A stretch of DNA of 64,000 nucleotides from Corynebacterium breve. GTDB taxonomy: Bacteria; Actinomycetota; Actinomycetes; Mycobacteriales; Mycobacteriaceae. Location: positions 558,001 through 622,000 of the forward strand of contig NZ_CP126969.1 of NCBI RefSeq assembly GCF_030252165.1. The letters are read 5' to 3'. Both the position numbers and the translations under genes were made by a program. Below the pieces are notes generated by a model. That model was not told where the DNA came from, did not search any database, and saw only the letters and a list, made by a program, of their open reading frames with translations. How positions within the stretch are numbered: the stretch's first letter is position 1; every line of letters starts with the position of its first letter. This document shows, in pieces, positions 37,125 to 46,867 of this stretch.

Positions 37125-38759
37125 TTACTTCTGCGCGCGGTACCACTTGATCAGGTCATCGGTGGAGGAATCGCCGGTGTCGGCCTCCTGCTCGCCGGAC
37201 ACAGCAGCAGCGAGCTGGTTTGCCTGCTGCTTGCCCAGCTCAACGCCCCACTGGTCAAACGAGTTGATGTCCCAGATAACCCCCTCGGTGTATGTGATGT
37301 GCTCGTAGAGAGCGATCAGGGAACCGAGGACATACGGGGTAAGTTCCTCTGCCAGGATCGTAGTGGTTGGGCGGTTACCTGGCATGACCTTGTGAGGTGC
37401 AAGTTCCGGCGCGATGCCTTCAGCGATGATCTCATCCTCGGTCTTGCCAAACGCCAGGACCTTTGTCTGAGCGAAGAAGTTGCCCATGAGTAGATCGTGC
37501 ATAGAACCCTCGCCGGACATGGTCGGCAGATCAGCCTTCGGGTTGGCAAAACCGATGAAATCTGACGGGATCATCGAGGTGCCCTGGTGGATCAGCTGGA
37601 AGAATGCGTGCTGGCCATTGGTGCCCGGCTCGCCCCAGAAAACCTCGCCGGTGTCGTAAGTAACGGCGGTGCCGTCGTGTCGTACGGACTTGCCGTTGGA
37701 CTCCATGGTCAGCTGCTGCAGATAAGCAGGGAAGCGCCCCAAATCCTCGGAGTATGGCAGAACCGCGTGGGTCTGCGCACCGTAGAAGTTGCGGTACCAC
37801 ACGTTGATCAGGCCCATCAGTGCAGGAATATTCTCGCGCAGGTCCGCGGTGCGGAAGTGTTCGTCCATCGCGTTGAAGCCCTCGAGGAAGCGCATAAAGT
37901 CCAATGGGCCGATAACGGCCATCAGGCTTAGTCCGATTGCGGAGTCTACGGAGTAACGACCCCCGACCCAGTCCCAGAACGGGAACATATTTTGGGTATC
38001 GATGCCGAACTCCGCCACCTTCTCAGCGTTGGTGGACACCGCGACGAAGTGCTTTGCAATCGCGTCTTCATTGCCGTCGAACTTCTCTAGCAACCAGCGC
38101 TTTGCCGCGTGCGCGTTGGAAAGAGTCTCCTGAGTGGTAAAGGTCTTGGAAGCAATGATGAACAGAGTAGATTCCGGATCGGCTGCCTCTAGAACGCTCA
38201 CCATGTCAGCAGGATCGACGTTGGAGACGAACTCTGCGGTGATGCCTGCGGTTGCGTATGCACGCAGTGCCTTGGTGGCCATTGCAGGACCCAGGTCAGA
38301 CCCGCCGATGCCGATGTTTACTACCTTCTTGATGGTGCGACCGGTGTGGCCGAGCCATTCGCCGGAGCGCAGGGCAGAGGCGAAGTCGCGCATCCGGCCG
38401 AGGACCTCGTGGACGTCTGCGGCGACGTCTTGACCGTCGACCTCTAGGTCCTTTTCCACTGGCAGACGCAAGGCGGTGTGGAGGACCGCGCGATCTTCAG
38501 TGTTGTTGATGTGCTGACCTGCGAACATGTCATCGATCTTGTTCTTCAGATCTGCCTGCTGGGCCAAAGCGACGAGGGCATCGAGGGTTTGGTCGTCGAT
38601 CAGGTTTTTGGACAGATCGACGTGGAGGCCTGCTGCATCGTAGGTGTATTTCTGTGCGCGACCTTCCTCTTGGAAAAGTTCGCGAAGGGTGACGTCCTTC
38701 TTTGCTGAGTAGAGTTCGGACAGCGCAGTCCACGATGCGGTCGAAGTGATGTCAGTCAT
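37125..38759 (-). CDS. pgi: Glucose-6-phosphate isomerase
   Basis: 544 residues, the full family length. It interconverts glucose-6-phosphate and fructose-6-phosphate. Seen: [61 protein letters not shown] and the C-terminal [24 protein letters not shown] at 38759 follows an excellent AGGAGG site 4 nt away; the frame reaching 38792 is not needed. Confidence 0.96.
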   Translation of the reverse strand: MTDITSTASWTALSELYSAKKDVTLRELFQEEGRAQKYTYDAAGLHVDLSKNLIDDQTLDALVALAQQADLKNKIDDMFAGQHINNTEDRAVLHTALRLPVEKDLEVDGQDVAADVHEVLGRMRDFASALRSGEWLGHTGRTIKKVVNIGIGGSDLGPAMATKALRAYATAGITAEFVSNVDPADMVSVLEAADPESTLFIIASKTFTTQETLSNAHAAKRWLLEKFDGNEDAIAKHFVAVSTNAEKVAEFGIDTQNMFPFWDWVGGRYSVDSAIGLSLMAVIGPLDFMRFLEGFNAMDEHFRTADLRENIPALMGLINVWYRNFYGAQTHAVLPYSEDLGRFPAYLQQLTMESNGKSVRHDGTAVTYDTGEVFWGEPGTNGQHAFFQLIHQGTSMIPSDFIGFANPKADLPTMSGEGSMHDLLMGNFFAQTKVLAFGKTEDEIIAEGIAPELAPHKVMPGNRPTTTILAEELTPYVLGSLIALYEHITYTEGVIWDINSFDQWGVELGKQQANQLAAAVSGEQEADTGDSSTDDLIKWYRAQK

Positions 38760-38833
38760 AATTCCTCCTGATTGGTGGTTTCTATTTCCCAAATCTAGTC
38801 GGAATATTCACTTCGTGCCGGGGAGTGCAAAAA

Positions 38834-39484
38834 CTACTGAGGCCACGCTTGACGCAGCGCCCAGTGGTAGGCTCCGTCCGGCATTTCAAAGCACGCTCCT
38901 GTGAGGGCAGGCCACGTCGAGGCTGCTTGGTCGCACGTCCACAGTGAGGCATAGGGGCCGCGCATGAACCACTCGAAACGCTTAGGGGCGGCCTCTGGTG
39001 GCGGTGGGGGTGCGACTTGCGGTGGCTCGGGTGCGGGGGCTGGCGGTGGTTCTGGAGCAGGTTCGGGAGCAGGCTCTGGAGTCTCGGGAGCTGGTACTGG
39101 TTGAACCTTGGAAGTTGTCGCAGGCTCAGGTGCTGGCTCCGGCTCGGGCGCTGGCTCCGGCTCAACTGACGACGATTGCGCGGTTTCCTCTGTGGGTGAT
39201 TCGGAGACAGATTCGGTAGAGGATTCCGAGGCCTCTTTCTCTTTTTTGATCCGCTCAAAGGCAGCAGTGAGTTCCGTTTGTGAAATGACCCCGTCACTGC
39301 TAAGCAGCTTTCCCTCAGCAGTGAGGGCGCGCATGTCAGATTCGCATGCAGTGTCTCCTCCGCAGACTTCCCAGGAAATCGCGGGGGCGGTTCCGGCTAT
39401 TGCTTCGTCGTTGCTGGCCGTCTTACAGCCAGCGACAAGGAAGGGGAGTGTTGTGATGAAAAGGGCTGCCACTGCTCGTTTCAT
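38834..39484 (-). CDS. Pro/Glu/Ala-rich lipoprotein
   Basis: 216 residues. The signal peptide ends in lipobox LVAGC (Cys20). A helical segment of about 60 residues with two Cys follows, then a Ser/Glu stretch and a long proline-rich linker built on PEPAPEPEP units (about residues 105-170) that could span the cell wall. It ends with a short conserved-looking domain with two Cys (WTCDQAAS ... TGACFEMP). No family is recognised. TAGTAT lies 7 nt before the ATG, so it is likely leaderless. The frame to 39829 runs antisense through mhuD and is rejected. Confidence 0.8.
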   Translation of the reverse strand: MKRAVAALFITTLPFLVAGCKTASNDEAIAGTAPAISWEVCGGDTACESDMRALTAEGKLLSSDGVISQTELTAAFERIKKEKEASESSTESVSESPTEETAQSSSVEPEPAPEPEPAPEPATTSKVQPVPAPETPEPAPEPAPEPPPAPAPEPPQVAPPPPPEAAPKRFEWFMRGPYASLWTCDQAASTWPALTGACFEMPDGAYHWALRQAWPQ

Positions 39485-39491
39485 GCCGACG

Positions 39492-39497
39492 ATACTA
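39492..39497 (-). promoter_or_regulatory. -10 box of the leaderless lipoprotein gene
   Basis: TAGTAT on the minus strand, 7 nt before the ATG at 39484. Confidence 0.5.
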
Positions 39498-39549
39498 ATT
39501 GAAGTGGAAAGTATGTGCAGTCCGGGAAACCCCGCAGAACGAAAAAGGG

Positions 39550-39555
39550 CATACT
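39550..39555 (+). promoter_or_regulatory. -10 box of leaderless mhuD
   Basis: CATACT, 7 nt before the ATG at 39563; no ribosome binding site is present. It is divergent from the lipoprotein promoter, with 79 bp between the two start codons. Confidence 0.55.
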
Positions 39556-39562
39556 GGTGATC

Positions 39563-39880
39563 ATGAGTATTGTAAAGATCAACGCCATCACCGTGCCTGA
39601 AGGCGCAGGTGCCACCCTCGAAGAACGCTTTGCGCAGCGCAAGCACGCTGTTGATTCCTCGCCTGGATTTGAAGGTTTCCAGCTTCTGCGTCCGGTCAAG
39701 GGTGAAGATCGCTACTTCGTTGTCACTCGTTGGGCCGACGAAGAATCTTATGCTGCGTGGCGCGACGGCCGTGGCAAAGCAGAGCACGCGAGCAAGGAAG
39801 GCGAGGCTCCACGAAAGCCGGTGTCGCAAATGGCTGAACTTCTGGAGTTTGAAGTAGTCCTTGACTCTCTAGAGCAGTAA
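39563..39880 (+). CDS. mhuD: MhuD-type heme-degrading monooxygenase
   Basis: 105 residues, an antibiotic-biosynthesis-monooxygenase fold dimer. It follows M. tuberculosis MhuD (Rv3592) closely from VKINAI to LLEFEVVLD, including SSPGFEGFQLLRPVKGEDRY. The MhuD active-site residues are all here at the same numbers: N7, F23, R26, W66 and H75 (heme ligand). MhuD opens heme to release iron without carbon monoxide. Starts at ATG 39563, probably leaderless. Confidence 0.9.
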   Translation: MSIVKINAITVPEGAGATLEERFAQRKHAVDSSPGFEGFQLLRPVKGEDRYFVVTRWADEESYAAWRDGRGKAEHASKEGEAPRKPVSQMAELLEFEVVLDSLEQ

Positions 39881-39894
39881 AAGTGGATCAACGG

Positions 39895-39944
39895 CAACGC
39901 CCAATCGCGAAGGTGAGAAACCGACGCGATTGGGCGTTCGTCGT
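39895..39944. terminator. Bidirectional terminator between mhuD and chorismate mutase
   Basis: 14-bp stem AACGCCCAATCGCG / CGCGATTGGGCGTT (39896-39909 and 39925-39938). Confidence 0.85.
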
Positions 39945-39950
39945 AAATGC

Positions 39951-40250
39951 TTAACCGAGCTTGCCGCGACCTAAGCGCAGCAAGATACCAGCCAGGTTCG
40001 GGCCTTCTTCTCCGAGTTCTTCGCGGAACTGGTTGATGATGGCTACTTCCCGGGTATGTACTAGGCGTGTGCCGCCAGAGCCCATGCGTGTTTTTCCGAT
40101 GGCTTGGGCCACCTCGGTGCGACGCTTGACCGCGTCGAGGATGACACGGTTGAGACGATCGATTTCCTTGCGGTATTCCTGAATCTCTGCATCAGACAAC
40201 GGATCATCAGTGCCGGATGGCATTCGGATTTCAAGGTTCTCTTCGGTCAT
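39951..40250 (-). CDS. Chorismate mutase (AroQ type)
   Basis: 99 residues, an all-helical AroQ domain without a signal peptide, so cytoplasmic. It turns chorismate to prephenate for Phe/Tyr. Seen: YRKEIDRLNRVILDAVKRRT, AIGKTRMGSGG with the catalytic Arg/Lys, and HTREVAIINQF. It is the Rv0948c/cg0975 type, which needs the DAHP synthase for full activity. Divergent from the UvrD gene, as in mycobacteria. Confidence 0.9.
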   Translation of the reverse strand: MTEENLEIRMPSGTDDPLSDAEIQEYRKEIDRLNRVILDAVKRRTEVAQAIGKTRMGSGGTRLVHTREVAIINQFREELGEEGPNLAGILLRLGRGKLG

Positions 40251-40330
40251 AACTTTATTGTGCCATGCGGATTGTGGGACAGTGCGCTGTGGGCGCTATG
40301 TCGGACACTGCTAGTAGGTTAATAAGCATC

Positions 40331-42640
40331 ATGACTACTGACCTCACTTTAGGACTCAATCCGCAGCAAGCCGCCGCAGTCGAACACAGTGGCAGCCCTT
40401 TGCTTATCGTCGCTGGAGCGGGCTCCGGCAAGACCGCTGTTCTCACTAGACGCATCGCCTATTTGTTGACCCAACGCGGGGTTGCGCCGTGGGGAATCCT
40501 TGCCATTACCTTTACAAACAAGGCCGCGGCTGAAATGAAGGAGCGAGTCTCCGGATTGATTGGACCACAAGCCGAGCGGATGTGGGTTGCTACGTTCCAC
40601 TCGGTGTGCGTGCGGATCCTGCGCCAGCAAGCGCAATTGGTTCCGGGCCTGAACACCAACTTCACTATTTATGACTCTGATGATTCCCGTCGCTTGCTGA
40701 CAATGATCGCCAAGGACATGAACCTTGATCTCAAGAAGTTCTCCGCGCGTGCCTTGGCCAACGCGATTTCAAATTTGAAGAACGAGCTCATCGATCCAGA
40801 CCAAGCCCAAGCTTCTGCCGAGACGACCAAAAATCCGTTCGAGGTCACAGTTGCCAACGTATACAGCGAGTACCAGCGACGGCTGCGTGCGGCGAATGCG
40901 CTAGATTTCGATGACCTGATTGGTGAGGTAGTTCGCATTTTTAAGCAACACCCACAGGTCACGGAGTTCTACCGGCGTCGCTTCAAGCATGTGCTTGTCG
41001 ACGAATACCAGGACACGAACCATGCCCAATATGAATTGATCCACACCTTGGTCGGGGAGGGTCCGGATGCTTCCGAGCTTGCTGTCGTGGGTGATTCTGA
41101 CCAGTCAATCTACGCCTTTCGCGGAGCTACGATTCGCAATATCGAAGAGTTTGAGCGCGACTATCCAGCGGCCAAGACCATTTTGTTAGAGCAAAACTAC
41201 CGTTCGACTCAGAACATTCTAGAAGCCGCAAACGCTGTGATCTCTCAAAACGAAGGCCGACGCCCGAAGAATTTGTGGACTGACCACGGCTCTGGCGACA
41301 AGATCGTCGGATACGTCGCCGACAATGAGCACGACGAAGCTCGTTTTATCGCCAATGAAGTAGATGCTTTGGCGGATCAGGGGCGTCATTATTCCGAGAT
41401 GGCGGTCATGTATCGCACGAACAACTCCTCGCGCGCAATCGAAGATATCTTCATCCGTTCGGGCATCCCGTACAAGGTTGTTGGTGGCACGAGGTTCTAT
41501 GAGCGGCGAGAAATTCGCGATCTCATCGCCTACCTACGCGTGATCGACAACCCGGACGACACCGTTAGTCTGCGCCGCATCATCAACGTGCCCAAGCGCG
41601 CCATCGGTGATAAAGCCCAGGCGATGGTTGCGCTACACGCAGATAACAACAACATCAGCTTTGGTAAGGCATTGTTGGACGCGCAGGACGGCAAGGTCGA
41701 TATGCTTGCAACCCGCGCGCGCAATGCGATTTCCGGCTTCAATGACATGGTGGCGGGGCTGCGTGCGGAACTGCCAGCGATGAAAAACGAGATCACTGGC
41801 ATGCCTGACCTCGGGCAGCTTGTGGCACGGATCCTCGATGTGACTGGTTATCAGGCAGAGCTTGAAGCATCGAACGATCCGCAAGACGGCGCGCGTCTGG
41901 ATAACCTCAATGAACTTGTCTCCGTAGCGCGCGAGTTTTCGTCGGAAGCTGCCAACCAAATGGCTTACGACGATGAGTTTGAACCGGAAGAAGGGGAGCC
42001 GGCACCTGGATCGCTGCAGGCTTTCCTGGAGCGAGTTTCGCTTGTGGCCGATGCCGATCAGATCCCAGACAATGATCAAGGCGTGGTGACGTTGATGACG
42101 CTGCACACCGCTAAGGGACTCGAATTTCCAGTTGTATTTGTTACTGGTTGGGAAGATGGTCAGTTCCCGCATTTGCGTGCGTTGGGCGACCCCGCCGAGC
42201 TCGCTGAAGAGCGGCGCCTCGCCTACGTCGGAATCACGCGCGCGCGGGAACGCCTCTACCTCACCCGCGCGATGCTGCGCTCGTCGTGGGGCAATCCGGT
42301 GACCAACCCGGCCAGTCGCTTCCTCGGAGAGATCCCGGACGATCTCATCGACTGGCGCAGGGAGGAACCTACCTACTCCTACAACTCAGATGCGTGGGGC
42401 TCACCACGCAGGCCACGCACCACCCATCCCGCCCGCAACTCGTCACCGCGTGGTTCTACCAAGGTGAACAAGAATCTGCAGCTAGCGGTGGGCGACAAGG
42501 TCAACCACGCCAAATACGGTTTGGGTACCGTCATGGCCGTGGATGGGGTGGGTGCTCGCGAAACCGTTACTATCGATTTCGGCTCCTCGGGCACAGTCCG
42601 CCTGATGATGATTGGCGGCGTGCCAATGGAGAAGCTTTAG
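40331..42640 (+). CDS. pcrA: ATP-dependent DNA helicase UvrD/PcrA
   Basis: 769 residues, superfamily 1A. Seen: LNPQQAAAVEH (Q motif), Walker A AGAGSGKT (28-35), DEYQDTNHAQYELIH (Walker B), GDSDQSIYAFRGA, LEQNYRSTQNI, VMTLHTAKGLEFPVVF-like block and GITRARERLYL. A C-terminal beta domain (VGDKVNHAKYGLGTVMAVDG) binds RNA polymerase in relatives. It acts in nucleotide excision and replication restart. ATG 40331 (MTTDLTLGLN) is chosen over the frame from 40265. Confidence 0.95.
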   Translation: MTTDLTLGLNPQQAAAVEHSGSPLLIVAGAGSGKTAVLTRRIAYLLTQRGVAPWGILAITFTNKAAAEMKERVSGLIGPQAERMWVATFHSVCVRILRQQAQLVPGLNTNFTIYDSDDSRRLLTMIAKDMNLDLKKFSARALANAISNLKNELIDPDQAQASAETTKNPFEVTVANVYSEYQRRLRAANALDFDDLIGEVVRIFKQHPQVTEFYRRRFKHVLVDEYQDTNHAQYELIHTLVGEGPDASELAVVGDSDQSIYAFRGATIRNIEEFERDYPAAKTILLEQNYRSTQNILEAANAVISQNEGRRPKNLWTDHGSGDKIVGYVADNEHDEARFIANEVDALADQGRHYSEMAVMYRTNNSSRAIEDIFIRSGIPYKVVGGTRFYERREIRDLIAYLRVIDNPDDTVSLRRIINVPKRAIGDKAQAMVALHADNNNISFGKALLDAQDGKVDMLATRARNAISGFNDMVAGLRAELPAMKNEITGMPDLGQLVARILDVTGYQAELEASNDPQDGARLDNLNELVSVAREFSSEAANQMAYDDEFEPEEGEPAPGSLQAFLERVSLVADADQIPDNDQGVVTLMTLHTAKGLEFPVVFVTGWEDGQFPHLRALGDPAELAEERRLAYVGITRARERLYLTRAMLRSSWGNPVTNPASRFLGEIPDDLIDWRREEPTYSYNSDAWGSPRRPRTTHPARNSSPRGSTKVNKNLQLAVGDKVNHAKYGLGTVMAVDGVGARETVTIDFGSSGTVRLMMIGGVPMEKL

Positions 42641-42646
42641 ACCGAA

Positions 42647-43321
42647 CTAGCTGATATAGATGCCCTTGTCTGCAAACCATGGCACTGGGTCAACCTGGTT
42701 GACGCCGTCTGGCTTGATTTCAAAATGCAGGTGAGGGCCGGTTGACTGGCCTTCGGATCCCATTTCGGCGATGACCTGGCCTGCAGAAACGCGATCGCCC
42801 ACGGCGACGCTGTAGGACTGCATGTGTCCATACACACTGACCTCGCCGCCGTCGTGCTTGACAACGACCCAGTAGCCAAACCCACGCGCCGGGCCAGCAT
42901 TGATAACAGTGCCGTCCATCACCGAGCGAATCGGCGTGCCGTAGTCATTGCCAATGTCGATGCCCTGGTGCATCGCGCCCCAGCGAGGTCCGAAACCGGA
43001 CGTGTAGGTGCCTTCGGATGGAAGGACGACGAGGCGACCATCGGCTGTGGCGCCCTCCTGATAGGACAAAGGATGTGGCTGTACTTCCTCCGGCTCGAAT
43101 TCTAGAAGCGTCGAAGGGTCATAAACGATTGAGTACCCGCCGGCGGAGATAGTAGCGCCGGTTTCGGTAATGGCGGTGGCAACCTTGCCTAGCTCGTCGA
43201 GTACAACGGAGTAATCGTCCACTGGGACACCACCGAGGTTGACGGTGAGTGCTTGGGCGTGTGCGGTTGGGGCGATGGCAACTGCGCATGCAGCGGCGAC
43301 AGCAATCAAACGATGTTTCAT
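42647..43321 (-). CDS. Secreted M23 (LytM) peptidase
   Basis: 224 residues. A signal peptide ends near AHA|Q (residue 23). A short helical part precedes a complete LytM domain: FGPRWGAMHQGIDIGNDYG (zinc ligands His/Asp), SVYGHM, and GPHLHFEI. Such enzymes cut peptide cross-links in the cell wall. AAAAGGAC precedes ATG 43321. Its catalytic domain is strongly similar to the second M23 gene at 47748; it is the Rv0950c-like gene by position next to uvrD. Confidence 0.9.
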   Translation of the reverse strand: MKHRLIAVAAACAVAIAPTAHAQALTVNLGGVPVDDYSVVLDELGKVATAITETGATISAGGYSIVYDPSTLLEFEPEEVQPHPLSYQEGATADGRLVVLPSEGTYTSGFGPRWGAMHQGIDIGNDYGTPIRSVMDGTVINAGPARGFGYWVVVKHDGGEVSVYGHMQSYSVAVGDRVSAGQVIAEMGSEGQSTGPHLHFEIKPDGVNQVDPVPWFADKGIYIS

Positions 43322-43546
43322 GGTGTCCTTTTCAAACAGGTATGGGCACAACGGATCAAAGGTTAACGCCCCAAAACCACCCTGGCAACGCTGTGAACTG
43401 CGCATTTGTCGAAAGTCTGTGCCCCTGGAATCCGGAAACCCCCAGCTCACCCACTTGAAACCAGAGTGTCTAAAGTGGCAAAAGTTAGTTTTGTGACACC
43501 TGGTGTTTCGGGGGTGGTGTGGGGGTGATCGTCGATAAGTAAGGCC

Positions 43547-46195
43547 TTATGTCTCCCTGTAGGCGTTTGGTTGTGGTTCCCGGTGAACGAGCGTGCCGAT
43601 TCCATAAGACAGGAGAGGGACAACCACCAGCAACGTGAGCAACAAAAGCCAATCCACGGCGAGGTAGTCGCGGGTGCCTACAGAGAGGACTTCTCCATTG
43701 ATGTCGTATTTGGTGCTAATCGTGGATGCCCAAGAAGCGATCAGCCCGCCAGTCGTACCGAACAGGGTGCCGACGAAAGCGAGTATGGCGGCGTACATTC
43801 CAGAAACTCGTCGAGGCAATGTCGGCGCTGCACCCACCGCGGTGAGTAAAGCGAAGTGGCGATTGGTGCCTTGCGTAGACAGCGACATGATGAGCGCTAT
43901 GACAACCACGATCAATGCGGACAACCCGCCTGCGACCAGCCAGGAAATGTAGCGCTCGGCTTCGAACGAGACAAGAGGTCTGACGCTGTACGCCATTGTT
44001 GAATCGTTAGATATGGCCGACAACTGGTGGCTTTGAGCAGCAGTTAAGGGCTGCTTTGCGACGAATATCGCGCCCACGGGGTAGTAGCCAGTATTGAGCT
44101 TATCGAGCGCACTGGCGGTGATCAGTTGGTAGAACTCCGCCTCGGGCAGAGCTGGGACGGCTTTTACGTCGCCGGTGGGGTTTGCCACGTCTTGCGCGCC
44201 ACTGAAGTCCTCGATGTCGAGGCTGACGATATCAACGATCGTGCTGCCTGTGGCAGAGAGCACCGCTGGTTCATCTAATGCGCCCATAGCGCGTTGGTAG
44301 TCCGCTGGATCGGAAAACTCATATGCCTTGAGAGTTGCTTCGGATGCGACAGTGACTCCGCCTACCCACGGCGACGAAATTGGAATGCTGCGGAGGGTTC
44401 CAAGACATGCGCGGGCAGCCTGTGGATCGGTCTTTGGGTCGTTTCCGTGGCTGTCGGCTGCCTTTTGTACCTCGAAGCCTCCGGCATACTGGGCGGTGTA
44501 ATTGCACTGGCCTGAATCCGTGTGGGCGTAGGCATCGGCATTACCTTCGACCGTGTAGGTTTCAACAGGGCCAACGATGCTCTCGACTTCCGCGACGATG
44601 GTATCCAAGGCCTCGGGATCCATCTTGCCGCCGTAATATGACGGTGACACGTACATCGCAGCTGGGTTGTAAGTCTTGTGGGTCCATGTAGCTTCGGCCT
44701 TCATCGTTGCAAGCGATGTGGAGTAGGCGAGGACACTGATGGTCGTGACGGCCAGGATTACCGCGATGGCTGGGACGGAACGGAGCGCCTGCCGTGAGAC
44801 ATCACGCATCGCCAGTCGACCCACGAGCGGGAGTGATGATCCCCAACGTGTCCCTTGATACACCAGGAGCGGCGCGCAGCCAGCCACTCCAAGGATAAGG
44901 ATTGGCCAACCAAAAGGTCGCAGCAGGTTTTCCCACCAGAATTGCCCGAACGGGACTGCCAAGAGTACTGCACCGGCCACAATTCCGACTGGCCCTGCTA
45001 AGAACCAGCGACTGAATCTCATCATTTTGTCGGGGGCTGCACCCTGGACGCCAGAGGCGATCGACTGTCGTGCAGTGATCCACGCCGGAATGAACGCGGC
45101 AATCGTGGATCCGGTGACAGCCCCCAGCCAGGCGGCGGCAAGTTGCCCCCAGCCGAAGTCCAATGGCCAACCAGGGTAGCGCGTTGAATAGAGAATAGCG
45201 CCTGCAACTGCTCCGGTGGCGAGGCCGAGCGTCGCTCCGATCAGCCCTGTGACGAAGCCGTAGGCCATGACGGTGAGACGAATGTGTCGTTGCGACGCTC
45301 CTTGGGAGCGCATGACTGCGTAATTTCTAGCTTGTCGAACTGCGGACAGGGCGAAGACCGGCATGATGAAAAGGAGGAGGAACACAAAGCCGACAAAAAT
45401 CATCGCCAGGATGTAGGCACCCATCAGGGCATCCTGCTGACCATAGGGTGGATTTTCGCCGGCGAATTCGTCGTATTGTTCGTTGGTGCTAGAAGGATTC
45501 TGAATCACGTCGTCGGATGCGACAATAAACCCGAGTTTGTTCAGAGACAATACATTTTCCCAGGTGAATTCATCGGAGCCAACAGCTATCCAACTTCCGT
45601 ACCTTTGGACAGGCGAGGAGGCGATCGTCGAGAATTCTCTGGGCTCGATCAGCGTTGGGGACGATACGATTGCTTGATAGGTGGCTGAGCTTCCGGCGAT
45701 CTTCCATTCGCCGAAACCATCGACCGTAATGGTGTCACCCACTTCGACATCCAGCACTGCCATCGTCGATTTTGGAAGAAGCACCTCGTTGGCGCTTGGC
45801 AGCGGAGCATGCGGTGCATATCCAACTTGATCGACGTTGAATGCAGCGGTGCGGTCCTCGTGATGGGCCACAACTTCTTGGCCAACGTGGAGATAGATAT
45901 CGAACTCTGGGAGCTCTTCGGTGAGCATGTCGTACTCATTGCCACTGACAGTCTCACCGGGGCAGTCGAAGTTTGAACCGTGGATATCTTGACGGCAATC
46001 AGCGCTTTCAACAAATCTGATCGATGTACGCGCACTATCAAGGTTCTGCTGGGTACTGACGCTGGATTCGTGGACGATAAGTCCTGAAATCAACGCCACC
46101 GGAATGAAAATCATCACAAGGCCAGCGATTGTGCGCCACGGGTGAGAGCGCATGTCGCGAAGTGTGGGTCGTGTAGCGGCCGAGAAAGCGCTCAT
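43547..46195 (-). CDS. ABC transporter permease, FtsX/MacB family
   Basis: 882 residues. An N-terminal membrane helix (about 24-46), a large outer domain, then two FtsX-type blocks of three helices each (about 255-400 and 780-870) with a further pair between. The layout is typical of permeases of peptide-antibiotic or lipid exporters regulated by PadR. The substrate is unknown. It starts 2 nt after the ATPase gene stop and is the last gene of a three-gene operon. Confidence 0.88.
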   Translation of the reverse strand: MSAFSAATRPTLRDMRSHPWRTIAGLVMIFIPVALISGLIVHESSVSTQQNLDSARTSIRFVESADCRQDIHGSNFDCPGETVSGNEYDMLTEELPEFDIYLHVGQEVVAHHEDRTAAFNVDQVGYAPHAPLPSANEVLLPKSTMAVLDVEVGDTITVDGFGEWKIAGSSATYQAIVSSPTLIEPREFSTIASSPVQRYGSWIAVGSDEFTWENVLSLNKLGFIVASDDVIQNPSSTNEQYDEFAGENPPYGQQDALMGAYILAMIFVGFVFLLLFIMPVFALSAVRQARNYAVMRSQGASQRHIRLTVMAYGFVTGLIGATLGLATGAVAGAILYSTRYPGWPLDFGWGQLAAAWLGAVTGSTIAAFIPAWITARQSIASGVQGAAPDKMMRFSRWFLAGPVGIVAGAVLLAVPFGQFWWENLLRPFGWPILILGVAGCAPLLVYQGTRWGSSLPLVGRLAMRDVSRQALRSVPAIAVILAVTTISVLAYSTSLATMKAEATWTHKTYNPAAMYVSPSYYGGKMDPEALDTIVAEVESIVGPVETYTVEGNADAYAHTDSGQCNYTAQYAGGFEVQKAADSHGNDPKTDPQAARACLGTLRSIPISSPWVGGVTVASEATLKAYEFSDPADYQRAMGALDEPAVLSATGSTIVDIVSLDIEDFSGAQDVANPTGDVKAVPALPEAEFYQLITASALDKLNTGYYPVGAIFVAKQPLTAAQSHQLSAISNDSTMAYSVRPLVSFEAERYISWLVAGGLSALIVVVIALIMSLSTQGTNRHFALLTAVGAAPTLPRRVSGMYAAILAFVGTLFGTTGGLIASWASTISTKYDINGEVLSVGTRDYLAVDWLLLLTLLVVVPLLSYGIGTLVHREPQPNAYRET

Positions 46196-46197
46196 TG

Positions 46198-46866
46198 TTA
46201 GCTCACCCGCCCATCGCGCATCATGACTGTGCGGTCGGCCCAGCCAGCGAATCGAGGCTCATGGGTAACCAGAAGCGCCGCTGCTCCGTCGTCGACGCGG
46301 GCGCGCAGGACTGACATCACGTCGTCTGCGGTGGCGGTGTCGAGGGCGCCGGTCGGTTCGTCGGCAAGCAGCAAGGTGCGGGTGCCTATCAGTGCGCGGG
46401 CGATAGCAACGCGTTGAGCTTGGCCACCGGAGATATTTTCGGGGAAGGAATCGCCAAGTCCCGAGAGTCCAACCTCTTCGAGCGCCTTGTCGGCTGCTGC
46501 CCGACACGCTGCTGGACTGATGCCATCCAGTTCCAACGGAAGCGAGACATTCTCGGCAACAGTTAAAGTCGGCACGAGGTTGTAGTGCTGAAAGACCATG
46601 CCAACCTTTGTTCGGCGCAATTCTGCGAGCTTGTTGGCGCTGAAGTCCCGTGTATCTACACCATCCATGAGCATGCGCCCGGACGTGACGGGCTCAAGAA
46701 GGCCGGCGACATTGAGCAGCGTCGACTTTCCGGATCCCGACGGCCCCATCACTGCAACGAGCTCACCCGGCTTGACGACGAGACTCACGCTATCCAAGGC
46801 GGTGACCTGCCGAGCCCCGCTGCCAAATACGCAGGTGACGTCCATCATTTCGAGTAGGAGTTTCAT
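46198..46866 (-). CDS. ABC transporter ATP-binding protein
   Basis: 222 residues of the LolD/MacB type. Walker A GPSGSGKST (41-49), Q-loop VFQHYNLVP, signature ISGGQAQRVAIARAL, Walker B LLLADEPTGALD and the H-loop in LLVTHEPRFA are all present. It powers the permease encoded next. The PadR gene ends 1 nt upstream. Confidence 0.92.
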   Translation of the reverse strand: MKLLLEMMDVTCVFGSGARQVTALDSVSLVVKPGELVAVMGPSGSGKSTLLNVAGLLEPVTSGRMLMDGVDTRDFSANKLAELRRTKVGMVFQHYNLVPTLTVAENVSLPLELDGISPAACRAAADKALEEVGLSGLGDSFPENISGGQAQRVAIARALIGTRTLLLADEPTGALDTATADDVMSVLRARVDDGAAALLVTHEPRFAGWADRTVMMRDGRVS

Positions 46867-46867
46867 A

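Noticed and set aside
38834..39829. Extended 331-residue form of the Pro-rich lipoprotein
   Set aside because: The extra 115 residues would run antisense through mhuD, and the lipobox signal peptide and -10 box fit a start at 39484.
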